Source: Grifola frondosa (lineage: Eukaryota > Basidiomycota > Agaricomycetes > Polyporales > Grifolaceae). From it: 64,000 nucleotides of DNA. Below the pieces are notes generated by a model. The model had not been told where the DNA came from. It worked only from the letters and a program-made list of their open reading frames with translations, and did not search any database. The stretch is from NCBI GenBank assembly GCA_001683735.1, contig LUGG01000014.1:62001-126000 (forward strand), read 5' to 3'. The position numbers and the translations under genes are program-made. The first letter of the stretch is position 1, and each line of letters opens with the position of its first letter. Positions 21,728 through 33,249 of the stretch are shown here, piece by piece.

Positions 21728-22539
21728 CGACGAGGTATAACCTATGATATTATCGTATGGGAGCAAGTCTGAGCGTGATATTGTGGATGTACGCTTTCGA
21801 GCGAATGTTTATGTCATATTTGTACCAATTAGCATCCCTTTGAGTCTGGTGAGGAGAGATCGTGAAGTAGCATGTCCCGCGGATGTTCGTCATGTTCATT
21901 GCTCAAAATTATGTTCCGATTTCCTGAGCTCATTCAATCGCTCTGTGCAGTACACGCTCAACTCAACGTAATCCGATATCTGATGACTACCAAAATTGGG
22001 ACTACTGTGTGATAAAAACTTTTTTCCTTGAGCATCATCAAATGAGCAATGAAAACAACATTTCCGCAGCAGCTCTCCATGCATCTTGCATGAAATTTAA
22101 AGCTAGCTGAAACGTTGGGCACAAGTGGGGCACAATTGAGCAAGATGAGTCCAACTAAGATCACCCGATCACATCGATCGTATTTGGAGATCATGAATCT
22201 GACTCGTGTGGCAATGGCGCGCTACCATCCTCCCAACCTCACGAAGTACATTTCGTCTCGACCTGCAGGCTTCAGAGATTCGTCTCCAACAAAAGATACC
22301 CCTGTTTTTATATTTAAATCCCCTCGTAGCCAAGGATTCCGAATTAGACTGCTCCGGACCGCTAGTTTCCGTCTCAGGGAGAATTGAGGCTGTGGCCGTT
22401 GCAACCACATCAAATGGTGCTCAGGAGTGCGAAATGATGGCGTATGACTGCGGAATAATTTCTACTTATGCTGTTCAGGAATGCTGGAAGTTGACAGGGT
22501 TATTGTAGGAAATGCCCTCTGCGTACACTGCTCGTAAGT
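21728..22539. other. Intergenic, no gene recognised
   Basis: About 810 bases. Short ORFs on both strands lack motifs or intron signals that would join them. Confidence 0.3.
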
Positions 22540-23107
22540 TCAAATAATCTCAGACGTGCAATTAGAATCTCCAGATAACTTACTGGCGTCAAATGTGAAG
22601 AACAAGCAGGGTCGAAACGTGCGACCGCCGGCTCCAGATATTATCCAGCGTCTCTGGCCGAAGTTGGTCGTGAGGTCATAGACGTGAAAGAAGCCTCGAG
22701 GCCGCAACCGATTGCCGAGCTGGATGAATTTATCGAAAGGCGCCATAAACTAGGTGAACCGCTCGACACGACCCAGAGAGGCCCAGCATGTCTTGAACAT
22801 GTTGGAGACGGGGAGAAACATGGCTATGCACATCAATTCGCAGTTCCTACATGACACGGTGATCGGACATGGTTGCGAAGTGCCTGTTTCATACTGGGAG
22901 TTGGGGTGCGGGGGTCAAGCAGCAAAATCTGAAGCCGAACATGCTCCGGACGCCTCGGATCGAGTCTCGATATGTAGAGTGAGTTATGTACCATCTCCAA
23001 ATAACTCGATGTGGGGGAAACTTACTTGAGAGTTTGATCATCGAGATTTGAAACGGTGGAAGAGGAGATGTTAGAATGGAGGTTTCTGTCGGCCGTGGTA
23101 CAAACAT
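22540..23107 (-). other. Possible small or degraded gene, unassigned
   Basis: The minus strand has an ATG at 23107 (MFVPRPTETSILTS) followed by a plausible donor GTAAGT. Further on are MFLPVSNMFKTCWASLGRV and MAPFDKFIQLGNRLRPRGFF, HVYDLTTNFGQRRW and GGRTFRPCLFFTFDA, with stops between. The amino-acid composition of the last piece is protein-like, but I do not recognise a family and the exons do not join cleanly. It may be a relic gene or chance. Confidence 0.2.
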
Positions 23108-23390
23108 TTATGCGCTCCGACCTGAAGTATACACTGACAGCGACAAGACCTTGCCATCATCTCTGTCCATGTCAGGAGTGCTAGTGAAGAGACTAGAGTT
23201 GTAGGTGAGAACGTCGGCCGCCAAACAACGCTAATTGTCAGCATCCACTCCGCCGGTACGCTTAAACTTGTGATCTCGATTTGCTCTTACGTCGTAGCAG
23301 CAGACGCGCTCCAGCCCGAGGCTGAAATCCAACGCGCAGCTTGGAGCAACCTCATGTCTTAATCCATCATCGGTCGTCGTCCTTCATACC

Positions 23391-24204
23391 ATGGCTTCCA
23401 CACGCCCTCCATCATCTGTGCCCATCACACCCTGTCTGCGAGAGTACTTCTCGTTCTCTAGCTTCCACTGCAGTCAACACTCACGTACTTCCTCCTCATC
23501 TTCCGCATCGCCCTCCACATCCTTTCATCGACCCTCTAGCGCGTCCTCATATGCTACCTCTACATCCTCGCAGTCGGCTTTGCTCTTCGCCGCGCCCCCT
23601 TCCAGTCCCACCACGAAGGACATCCACTCTCATTCGCCCCCTACCTCGCCCCCCAGTACCTGCGCGCGCGCAATCCACACCCGAACCGCCTTCCCGTCCG
23701 CAGGAGCCTTTATCTCCATCACGATGTTCCTCTGAGTCAGCTTCGTCTTCCAAAGCACTTCTTCGCCTTGATATTCCCGCCACATGCCCTAACGAAATAC
23801 ACCTCAAGACTCCCGTCACTCCGCTCAGTCCCATATCATTTTCCTTTCCTGGGCCTAAGCCTCTGCGCAAGAAGCGCGAGCATACGCTCGAGCGCCACAT
23901 GAAGCAGCTTGGCTTCGTTGAGGCACCTCCCCCCTTGCTTTCGAGCAAATCCTTTGTCAAATCACATCCGCCTGATCGCGACGTAGTCCTGCTTGTCAAC
24001 TACGAGGTCGACCAGGCAAACGTACCTTTCAGGAGCACGAGTAGATGCGGAAATGGTGATGAGTTCGAAGTGCAAGTGCTCCAGGCCGATGAACCTGTGA
24101 GAATCCAGCGATTCAGCCGCAAATGGGTACGCGAGAAGAAAGGAAAACGATGGACTGAAAAAGATTTTCAACAAATTTTAGAAAGTCTGCGGAAGTTGCG
24201 GTGA
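23391..24204 (+). CDS. Hypothetical basic protein, one frame change
   Basis: Not recognised. From the ATG at 23391 it reads MASTRPPSSVPITPCLREYF followed by Ser/Pro-rich low complexity. At a CGCGCGCGC run (23,662-23,670) the protein-like sequence moves to another frame: STPEPPSRPQEPLSPS, LRLDIPATCPNEIHL, KTPVTPLSPISFSFPGPKPL, REHTLERHMKQLGFVEAP, DRDVVLLVNYEVDQ, and the basic end WVREKKGKRWTEKDFQQIL ESLRKLR before TGA. The dinucleotide repeat is a likely indel site. The C-terminal half is charged and probably folded; the N-terminal half is disordered. No introns, signal peptide or membrane segments are visible. The second frame has an open reading frame from 23341 and could be used alone, but its N-terminus is less protein-like. 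Confidence 0.5.
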
Positions 24205-25085
24205 AGCCCATTGTATTTGTGTGCGTCGGTGCATTTACTCTCCTTGAATTGCATATGAGCATATTGCTAAAATTGGTTTGTTATAGACGAGTCTTGTAAG
24301 ACACCGTCTGATTATAGTGTGTTTTTTCATACCTTGACTTTTCGGATGACGGATGTCCTCAAGTCAAGCATATCGTAGGGGCTCTACAGTATTTTTTTCT
24401 TGCATCGTTCATGTTGATAGATATAATTTCCTACAGTACAACCGACGAGAATTGACTCTGTGTATATTTGCCATTCATATAAGATGCCATCAAAGAGATA
24501 TTCAGCATGCTGTCGCGCTCACAGTACCGTTGCACGTCTTTCGTTCCACGTTCTCAAGTTTCGTGCATACGTTTTGCCATATTTGGCATACCCATTGCCT
24601 TATTTGGTTGTCCGGTCGACCCCGGAATCCTACGGCGACATCGCGTAAACTACAACGATATCCGATGTGCTGGAGCCCACATGATTGATAGCATTTCGAA
24701 AATGAAATTGGATCTGCTTTGTTTCCTATCGAATAGAGGGTTTCCTACACTAACAATTTGTGCGTTGGATGTTCTCTCGTGGCACTTCAGAAAAGATATT
24801 CCCAAAGAATATTGCGGTTGTGCTTCCACATGGAAAATACCCTTCGCTTACAAAATCCTGCTCACGGGAAAAAGAAGCCATGGGCGCTGCGGCAAGAACC
24901 TAGACTTTGGTCTGGGGTACTGTGAGAATACATATCTAAAATGGCAATTTTCTACTCGGGGGATCGGACTCACGTGCATGGCTTCGGTCTTAACGTCTGC
25001 TTGAATGTGTCTCCTCTCTTCCTCTTTCCCTGTTGATCCCTACCCGTCTCTCGCCGGTCTCCCCAATCATCTCCAGTGATTCTGC
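24205..25085. other. Intergenic, A+T-rich
   Basis: A 165-codon ORF (24,507-25,004, plus strand) is open but has a Cys-rich, mixed composition without motifs and looks like chance. The last 150 bases should include the promoter of the zinc-cluster gene. Confidence 0.3.
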
Positions 25086-28000
25086 ATGAAGGAAGGAAAG
25101 CAACGTGCAAAATCCGACTCTGTTATTCCGTCCGGCAGAGGTACCTATGCTAAACAAGCTTGCAGTCACTGTCGGAAACGGTTGGTCATATCCTCGCTTC
25201 AATTGTTTAATATAATCGGCACTGATTTACCACCGACGCCTCATGATTTCTCCATTAGAAAGAGCAAATGTGACGGAAAAACGCCGGTCTGTGGGCCTTG
25301 TGAGAAGGCAGGCCGTGCATCAGAGGTACCGTGTGGCTTGCTATTTCGGCTATCGTTAGTTTACCCTCATCGTCACACCCGCAGTGCACTTGGGGAAGGA
25401 AACTGCTAAAAAGGCGAGGACACAGCAACATTTTGAATCGCTCGAGAACTACATCCGAGCACTGGAATCGAAAGTGAAGGATCTGCAGGCAGAGGTAGAA
25501 GAATGTCGCAGATCGCATGGATCAGCTTTTGGTACCGGGTCTACGTCAACGGGTGTTGCTGGTCCGTCTTCCTTTATGTTGCCCCAGATGGCATCGAGCT
25601 CCAAGATGGAACGAGGCGAGGATACTATGGCCACAGAAGATACTGGGAGCTCGAATAACGAGTCGGATATTGATCATCTCATCTCTCCGACTAGGCATCT
25701 CGTGGTGCGTTATATACGTCCGCGCCTCCACTTGTTCATGCTTATCTTTCGTCGCGAAATAGCTGCAAGAGACGGATTTGGAACTGTACGGGCCAACGTC
25801 AATATTCAGATTAGCACCCGAACGATCCTCGCCATCCGTAGGAGAAATGCAACAAGATAATTCCGAACCTCCTTCTTCCACATACTTCGATTGGGCCCGT
25901 CATCTCCCTCCAGAAGTTCCTCTTAGTCGTGCAGAACATGACCGGTACAATCATTCAATTTGTGTGCGCGATCCATATCTGATGCTCATTGTCATAGAAT
26001 CCTAGACATCTTATTCAAATTCTTCACTTCGTGGGGTTTGCGCCTCGTACCAGAACTCTTTCTTCGCGATATGCACCGTACGCTTAGTATCCCTCCCAAT
26101 CAACCCCCACCAAAAACCGCACATTACTCGCCGATGCTACACAATGCCGCACTTGCGCTCGCTACCGCGTTCTCAGATGACCCGCTAATACGTGACGTGC
26201 GATATAGAGAATTATTTGCACGCAAAGCCAAGAGTTATATTGAGGCAGAATGCCAACGACCGAGCATCAGTCTTGTATCAGCGTTATCAACAATCGCGAG
26301 CTTCCATTCCACACAAGGGGAGCAGAGTTTAGGCTATTTATACTTCGGTGAGCCGGCACGTTATTCGCCTGTGATGGTCACTGATAAACCTTGCGAGAAC
26401 AGGAATGAGCGGTCGTATGAGCCAGGCGTGTAAGCATGCCAGATATTTTCGATTGACGGTCCGTTCACCCTTCTCTTCAGTGGGCCTTAGTATCGACTGC
26501 TCCCCGTGGGTCAAGTCAGGCCTCATCACACACGCAGACATGCTCGACCGCAACTGGGCGTATTGGGCCACATTCTCCCAGGTAGGCAGAGTTGTCCTGT
26601 GGGTTCCTGCAAGCCTGTGATCATACAGACACCATGCCATCTTAGGATATATGCTGGTCGTTGTACGTCGGGCGCGATTGTTGCGTCGCACCGCCGAAGG
26701 CTACCCGGCCAATCCCCGTTCCATTCGTTGGGTCCGAGATCGACCAGCTACCGTGGTATTGGGCGCCGTGTAAGATGGCCGCGCAGCCGAGCTACGTCGT
26801 GCGTACGTTTGACGTGAGCTGCGACTTGATGCTCATCGCGAGAAGGATTATGGACTTTGTGTATGTCCCGAGTCCCGTGTTTCCTCGTTAACCGCTCACT
26901 GATTTTCCACACAGTAATGGTTTAGGCCCCGGTTTTCGTCGTGAGGGAGTCCTGCAGCTAGTGAGTGAGATGGAGTAAGTAGAGTCATTGGCTTCTGCGC
27001 GTTGGCTAGACTAACTAAAACACACTAATAACTGGAAGGATGCTCTCACACCCGAAGTCGATCTTACCGCCGCGAGCCGACCAAATGCGCTCCCGCATAG
27101 ATTAATGCTGCACTTGGTGTACTGGTGGCTCTTCCTACTTCTGCATCGCCCTTTCTATCGCCGTTCCAAGTCTTCTAGTGCTGGGCAGGACATTGATCAT
27201 GTCAAGGTAGTTCAAGTGCAGACAGTTCCCATGCGATTGATTGACTGTCCCCTATGTAGTTGTGCAACAGAGCCAGCGACAACATCATGCTCCTCCTTGG
27301 CATCTGGCAGGAAAAGTATTCACTCCGCTACCTCCCTATCACACTTGTCCAAGTCATTTTCTGTGCTGGAACCAGCTTCGTCCTTTCCGCCGTGCAAGCA
27401 ACATCCGGTCCCCGTCTCGGGCGCGTCGCGTTATCTAGTGCGCTCTCGCAGGCCGAGCAGTGCATTCGCTACCTCCTGATCTGCGGGAAGTCCTTCGAGT
27501 GTGCCAACCGCGTTGCCACCATCCTCTCCAATGTGCTTCAGGAACAGCTCAAGCCACGTCTACTCCTCCGCACGCTCGACTCCGGTTCGAACATCATGCT
27601 ACCGTCCGTACATGGCTCCACTACTTCGGGTACATCGGGCTCAGAAACCGGTGATAGCGAGTATCTCCAGTATCCTGCGCCTCGCTCGCCTACTGACTCG
27701 CTCTCCGCGACACTGACAAGCCTTGACTCCCTCCGGGAGCGCTGTCGGCCACCTGCGTCACCCGAGTGGTCGCCGCGGGACAGCTTCGCGCTTGCCATGG
27801 CAGCACCGGCAGGACCACACAGTCAGAACCCAGGCCAGACGCAGGTGCCGAACGTGTATGGCGCAGAGACAGGCGGGTATCCCGAGCGGCCGCAGGACAT
27901 CGAGATGGACTTCAGTCTCGGTGGGATGGATCTGGGGATCGTCGGGGGCAGCCGCTGTCGAACCGGCCGTACATGGCATTCGGGATCCCGGAGCTGAGCA

Positions 28001-28173
28001 CGGACGTCGGGTTCCAGCAAGCGGATGCCCAGGCTCAGGTGGCGCACCAGCAGGCGCAGCTGCCGCAGCAGCCGATCGCTCTCGACTTCAGCGAGGAGGA
28101 GCTCGCGGTGATGGACCAGATTCTGCGGCAGCAGTTTAACCACCCGATGGACTTTGCGGCGCCTCACCAGTAG
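25086..28173 (+). CDS. Zn2Cys6 fungal transcription factor
   Basis: Starts MKEGKQRAKSDSVIPS; the binuclear zinc cluster follows: CSHCRKR, an intron, KSKCDGKTPVCGPCEKAG, and the sixth Cys in CTWGK after another intron. A coiled coil for dimerisation reads ESLENYIRALESKVKDLQAE. The middle-homology region (Fungal_trans type) spans ILDILFKFFTSWGLRLVPEL, SPMLHNAALALATAFSDDPL, ALSTIASFHSTQGEQSLGYL and GLSIDCSPWVKSG. The C-terminal half has LMLHLVYWWLFLLLHRPFYR, ASDNIMLLLGIWQEKYSLRY, then a Ser/Pro-rich linker and the Gln-rich end LDFSEEELAVMDQILRQQF. It binds DNA in the nucleus; the targets are unknown, and XlnR-like factors are the closest type I recognise. Two frame changes in G runs (25,392-25,395 and 27,944-27,948) are needed. 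Confidence 0.85.
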
Positions 28174-28991
28174 TGTGGACGGCGAGATGGAGCGGTGGTG
28201 TTACTGCCTGGTTACGAGACGGCGCTGGCTCCTTTGGGGTCGGGCGGGATGCTGGGACGGTGACGGGATCATATAGGATCAAGGCAGCACGGCGTGCGCG
28301 GCCTACTACTTAATCATTTAGAATTTGACACTTTATTTACTGGGGTTCAAGGTTTCGCAGTGTTAACCTATCCAGCCTGTAATAGAACATGAACGTCTAG
28401 CCTGGGAGTAAGGTTGGTGAAGGATCATCAAGACTCGAACACGGCATTTGCGTGCATGGCCAAATATCATATACCATACTGCTATAAGCGATGGCCTAAG
28501 CTTTCCATCGTATGATGCGAAGCTGCGATGTCTGCGTTATTTGATGCAAAAGATATGCAAGTGATGTCAGGAAATTGCCTTTTATAGGAAATACTCTATC
28601 TTCCGCCACAATCCGCCACAAAATATGTTTCGTTGATGCAACAGAGCATTGGCTGGACTTTTTGGTGCGTTTTTCACCATATTGAGTGAATAATCTCTCA
28701 TTTTAAGTTTAAAGAAGCTGTGCTGAAAATATTCGGAAGCTATGGCATGTGTCCAGCATATTTTTCTCGTGTGCGAGAGATGTTCCAAAATTATGAGTAA
28801 ACCGGCAAGACGCTGTACTGGGCCTTGGTGTAGCATGTGCACTGCAGTGCACCTGCATCAAGTGTTGTGGCTGAAGGCCTCTGTGCGGGATCTTATCTGA
28901 GCGTTCTTCCTCCGACGTAAATCCTCAGTCTCGCCAGCGCGCTCTCTCTCCTGCCCACGACCTTGATTGGGTCTATTGAGCCGTCGCCTCT
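28174..28991. other. Intergenic, no gene recognised
   Basis: About 820 bases between two plus-strand genes, A+T-rich in the middle (28,300-28,800). One minus ORF (28,582-28,842) has no motif. GCACTGCAGTGC at about 28,840-28,851 is a short perfect palindrome. Confidence 0.35.
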
Positions 28992-31434
28992 ATGACGCTC
29001 TCCGCGCTGCATCCTCTTCATGGGTCTCGGAAACGGAGTGCAAGGACGACATCGAGACCAAGTCTGAAGGGCCCGGGTCGCCGACCGAGTTCATACAAAA
29101 TGTCTCCCGAAGGCCCATGTGGAAGAGAATCTTCACTGGAAACGCAGACGGGGCATACCAGACGAAGAGGGCTATGCAAAGTCGCCATCTCATGATGATT
29201 GGTGGGTGCATTCTCCACTAATGTGTGTAATTACTTTCACTGAGGAATATTCAGCGATCGGTGGCACGATCGGCACTGGTATATTTCTAAGTGCTGGAGC
29301 TGTGAGTTTTTTTGTCAAAAACTTCATTTCATGATCTTATTCGGGCTACCGAACATTGTAGGCTGTATCACTCGCCGGACCAGGAAGCGCACTGTTGTCG
29401 TATTTTGTGGTCGGCTGTTTCTGCTATGCCGTTATCATGTCGCTGTGAGTATCAACGCTGTACAATAATGTTTCTGCTAACTTACTGACGTCATTTGAAG
29501 AGGAGAAATGGCCTCTTATATACCCGTATCCGGCACATTCGCCGTGTTTGGAGCACGTTTCGTGTCTCCTGCGCTAGGATTTACTCTTGGCAAGCGTTTA
29601 CTGCATACGTTCTTCTTTTACCACTAATGTTGTTTTGGACAGGGTGGAACTATTGGCTGCAGTGGTTTGTGACTCTTTGATGTTCAACAGTCATCTTTCT
29701 CATATCATCGCTCGAACTTCATAGGAGCTTGTCTATTCGTGCGTCGTTCTATTACGTCCTTTACCCGTTGTTCACCCGATGTATTATCTGTAGCAAGTGA
29801 ACTTACAGCGGCAGCTGTCATCCTGCAGGTGAGTAATTTTTGGCCGAATATTACGACACTGGTGTGGCTCACAACTGATGCCTGTTTCATTTTGTCAGTA
29901 TTGGGACGCACGTTTACAGCCGTGGCAATGGGCTCTTATCATTATTGCACCAATATTCGTGATGCAATTGATTCATGTCAGAGTTTATGGTAACATCCTA
30001 TGTTCTGTCGCATCGTAGGTCTTCTAACGATAAAGTTTTCAGGGGAATCCGAGTACTGGTTTGCAATGATCAAAGTCATCATGGTGATCATGTTCATCAT
30101 AGTCGGTCTGATCTATGACTGGGGAGGTATACATAAACACCCAGGCCCTGTGAGTTCATTAATTACGTTCTACGTCCTCATTTAATTAAATAATTGTCAG
30201 GGCCTTGCAAACTTCCAAGATGGTCAAGCATTCATTGGCGGCTTCTCAGCATTCGCGCAGACATTCGTGTATGCTTTCTTTTCATATGGGGGCGTGGAAC
30301 TCGTTTCTCTTGCCGCAGGCGAATCTGCGAACCCGCACAAGACCGTGCCGAGCGCCATCCGTGCTACGTTCTTCCGCATAGTGCTCTTCTATCTCCTCAC
30401 GATCCTTACGATCGGCTTGAACATCAACTGGAAAGACCCCACGTTGCTCACATCGGCAGACAGTTTGTCGATTCTTATTCGTATTGCCTTCTACTGAATA
30501 TCCACTTTGACTACAGATTCTGATGTCGCTGCGTCGCCCATAACGGTGGTGTTCATGCGGGCCGGCTTTGGGGCCGCGTCGCATGTGATCAATGCTGTTC
30601 TGCTCACTGCCGTCCTATCCGCGACGAACTCCTGCTTCTATGCCAGCTCCCGCATGCTGCTTTCCATGGCCCGCTCCGGACATGCGCCCCGGGTATTTGG
30701 CTGGGTGAACAGCCGTGGGGTCCCCGTACCTGCTCTTCTGTGAGTCCCTGTGGCGTCCTCAAATAGACGTTCGTCTGGATACGTACATGCTCACCCGACC
30801 GACAGGATGGCCCTCGCGGTCTCGTTCCTCACATTTCTCACCACGATCTGGGGTGAAGGCATCGTCTTCACGTGGTTCCTCAACCTCACGGGCATCTCCG
30901 CGCTGCTTGTGTGGGGCTCCGTCGGCGGGATCTCCCTGCGCTTCCGCCAGGCCTGGCGCGTGCAGGATCGCCCGCTCGAGGACCTGCCCTACCGGCAACC
31001 TCTCACCCTGTTCTCCCGTTCCTGACGATCACCCTCGCCACGCTGATGTTCACCGCGCAGGGGTACGCGGCTGTCGTGCAGCAGCCATTTAACGCTCGGG
31101 TGCGTGTGCTCGTCCTGTCCTCCCTCAGCCTTCCGAGAACAGTGCGTGCTGACCAGTTTGTGTGTAGAATGTAGTGGCGACCTACATAGGTGTTGCGATG
31201 TACATCGTGCTGTATGCTGGTTACACGTTGTATGAGAGGTTTTACCTCAAGAAATTGTCGCACTTTGTTCCTCTTGAGGAGGTCGACCTCGATACGGACG
31301 CAGTGTGGAAGCGAGGAGAAGGGAAACTCGTGCGTAAACGCGAGAGAGAGGAGCAAGAGCGGCGAGAGGCGGAGGAGGGCACGGGCCACGGGTTGCGGTA
31401 TTGGCTGGGTAGGGTGGGCAGGCATGTGTACTAG
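28992..31434 (+). CDS. Amino-acid permease (APC superfamily, AAT/YAT family)
   Basis: Plasma-membrane importer of amino acids with about twelve helices. In order: cytosolic leader ending NVSRRPMWKRIF and AMQSRHLMMI, AIGGTIGTGIFLSAG (the family's helix 1 signature), SLAGPGSALLSYFVVGCF, GEMASYIPVSGTFAVFGARF, FTLGWNYWLQW, YWDARLQPWQWALIIIAPIF, FAMIKVIMVIMFIIVGLIYD, FSYGGVELVSLAAGESANPH, FYLLTILTIGLNINWKDP, LSATNSCFYASSRMLLSMAR, FTWFLNLTGISALLVWGSVG and YIGVAMYIVLYAGYTLYERF, with a charged tail. The start is uncertain: the ATG at 28992 is in another frame than the leader, so an indel or an upstream exon is implied. A second frame change lies near 31,001-31,008 (DLPYRQPL then FLTITLATLMF). Its substrate range is not predictable. 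Confidence 0.87.
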
Positions 31435-31614
31435 ATATTTGTTAGGGTCATGGTAACTCATTTTCAGTCATTGGGACATTAATAGCATGTACTCTAAAAA
31501 GCAGATATCGGTTACTGATGGTTGACGGTTTGTGTATAGTTTATACCATTTGTACAAATGAACCTGATGAAGTGCTCCTGATTCTCGACAATTGGGTATT
31601 AGCATAGAACACAT

Positions 31615-32853
31615 TCAGATCCTCTGGAGAGTCCCCATCATCCTAAGGAAGGAGGAATGTGTAGGTTGTTTGCCCGCCGCCCCCAAATATGGCCTCAAAT
31701 CGCTCCTTTCTAGTCCGTAATTGTAGTCCGCCAGGTACTTCGAAACAGTCGGTGGCTTGAGACGCGCAAGCTTCGCAATCTCCGCGCGCAGCGCATCCTC
31801 GGTATCGTACAATCCGGACTCCATACACGCCTGATACACTCCGAGGAACGTCTGGCTGCGCCCATTCGAAATGAGTGTGTGCGGTTCAATGAAATAGCGG
31901 TACGGCTTAGAAATGAATCTCGCACGGGGATGCTGCGCTGCGCTCTCCTTTGGTATGCTCGAATGGGAGAGATCGAGGCCCACGCGTGGGGAGCGGAAGA
32001 TGCGGAAACGTTCCTTACGTGGAGGATGTTTGCGTTTGAGATGCAGCGTGACGGGATCCGACGTGCTTTCACAGCCCGGAGCCAGGAACGCAAAGATATC
32101 GCCCCTCATTTTGGTAACGACGAGGTCATGAATACTGGTTGCATCACCCGTGCGGAGGATCTCGTCTACTATGACCGAGGGCCCCGAGATCACCTTGGAG
32201 TCGATCATACGCCGGACGGTCCGGATAAGAATGCCCCCACGAATGGAATGGTCGTGCAGCGAGTCTGCGGCTGCAGGGGCCGCTGAAGGCTGGGAGAAGT
32301 ATGGAGAGGAGAGGACCACAGGATTGCCCATGGTTAGATCTAATCCCTTCCGTGTACCTGCTTTGAACGAAGTTGTACTATTGGGAGGGCGATGAAAATA
32401 CCTTTCCAAAGTGGCATAAAGATGTTTCAGTCCAATGAACTCGAAGATGTCCTGGTAAGCATCTCACCAACGACAGCTCTTGTGCTGTTCTTCATGGCGA
32501 TGAGTGAAAGGGTCTGGGTGATGCGGAGAGTATAGATAGAACTCGAGTTCCATTATCTCGAGCACTGAGAATCTATTCTCTCCAGCATTGAGGTTTATTT
32601 GATACTCGTGTATAAGAGTGGAAGCGATCTGGTCGAACCGTAAAGAAATGTCGTTTTCTGAGGTGATAGAGCTGCAGTCCAGCAGCCGCACAAGTTCCTC
32701 GTCAGACTTTGGACTATCGTCGGTTTCTTGGACTTCCGATGAGACGGCAGATGGTGTCGAAGATGGATCACTTCCGAGGCTTTCACCGTCAGTTCGAATG
32801 CGTTTTCCTGCGACATCGCTTGAGTTGAGAGATTGCTTTCTCTTGGCCACCAT
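31615..32853 (-). CDS. Conserved fungal protein of unknown function, two exons
   Basis: The start at 32853 gives MVAKRKQSLNSSDVAGKRIR, a basic, possibly nuclear leader, then an acidic Ser-rich stretch. The conserved part begins LRFDQIASTLIHEYQINL and MELEFYLYSPHHPDPFTHRH. An intron (about 32,390-32,465) joins to WYFHRPP, followed by GTRKGLDLTMGNPV, IRGGILIRTVRRMIDSKVIS, GPSVIVDEILRTGDATSIHD, FRIFRSPRVGLDLSHSSI, and PTVSKYLADYNYGLERSDL, ending at TGA (31615). The DPFTH, W-YFHR and GTRKGLDLT blocks look like a catalytic or nucleic-acid binding core and recall a fungus-wide family without an assigned role, as far as I can tell. I do not assign a function. It is intact, with no frame problem. Confidence 0.75.
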
Positions 32854-33249
32854 GCTGTCTAATATGGAATTCTCCTATTACTTCTCAAGTTAGCATCCAC
32901 AATGATCCATTTAACAGCCATGCCAAAACAAAACTTACCAAAGCTTACAACCACGAGTGAGTCGACAAACTTCGTTGGAACCAAGATTTACGCGAGGTGT
33001 CACCTGCATGTGATGTATAATCGGTTCGTCACGCGCTCAATCCCGGTATCATATCGCAAATCATACCCTACATTCCAAAACCTCGAGTCACAGTAACCTG
33101 CGTAACCAATGCGCGACATACGATAGCATTGCAGCGAAAGCAAAACATGAACAACACACCCGATAACCAATCCGCGACCCAGCGCGACAAAGCGAGACTT
33201 GCGACGATAAATTACTACCTTCATTGTCCATGCCCAATCATGTGCACCT

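Noticed and set aside
24507..25004. 165-codon plus-strand ORF between the hypothetical protein and the zinc-cluster gene
   Set aside because: No motif, Cys-rich mixed composition, A+T-rich surroundings and no supporting splice or promoter signals. Probably a chance open frame.
25086..28173. A transcription-factor-plus-transporters secondary metabolite cluster (zinc factor and flanking permeases)
   Set aside because: No backbone enzyme (polyketide synthase, peptide synthetase or terpene synthase) is present; the neighbours are ordinary transporters and housekeeping genes.
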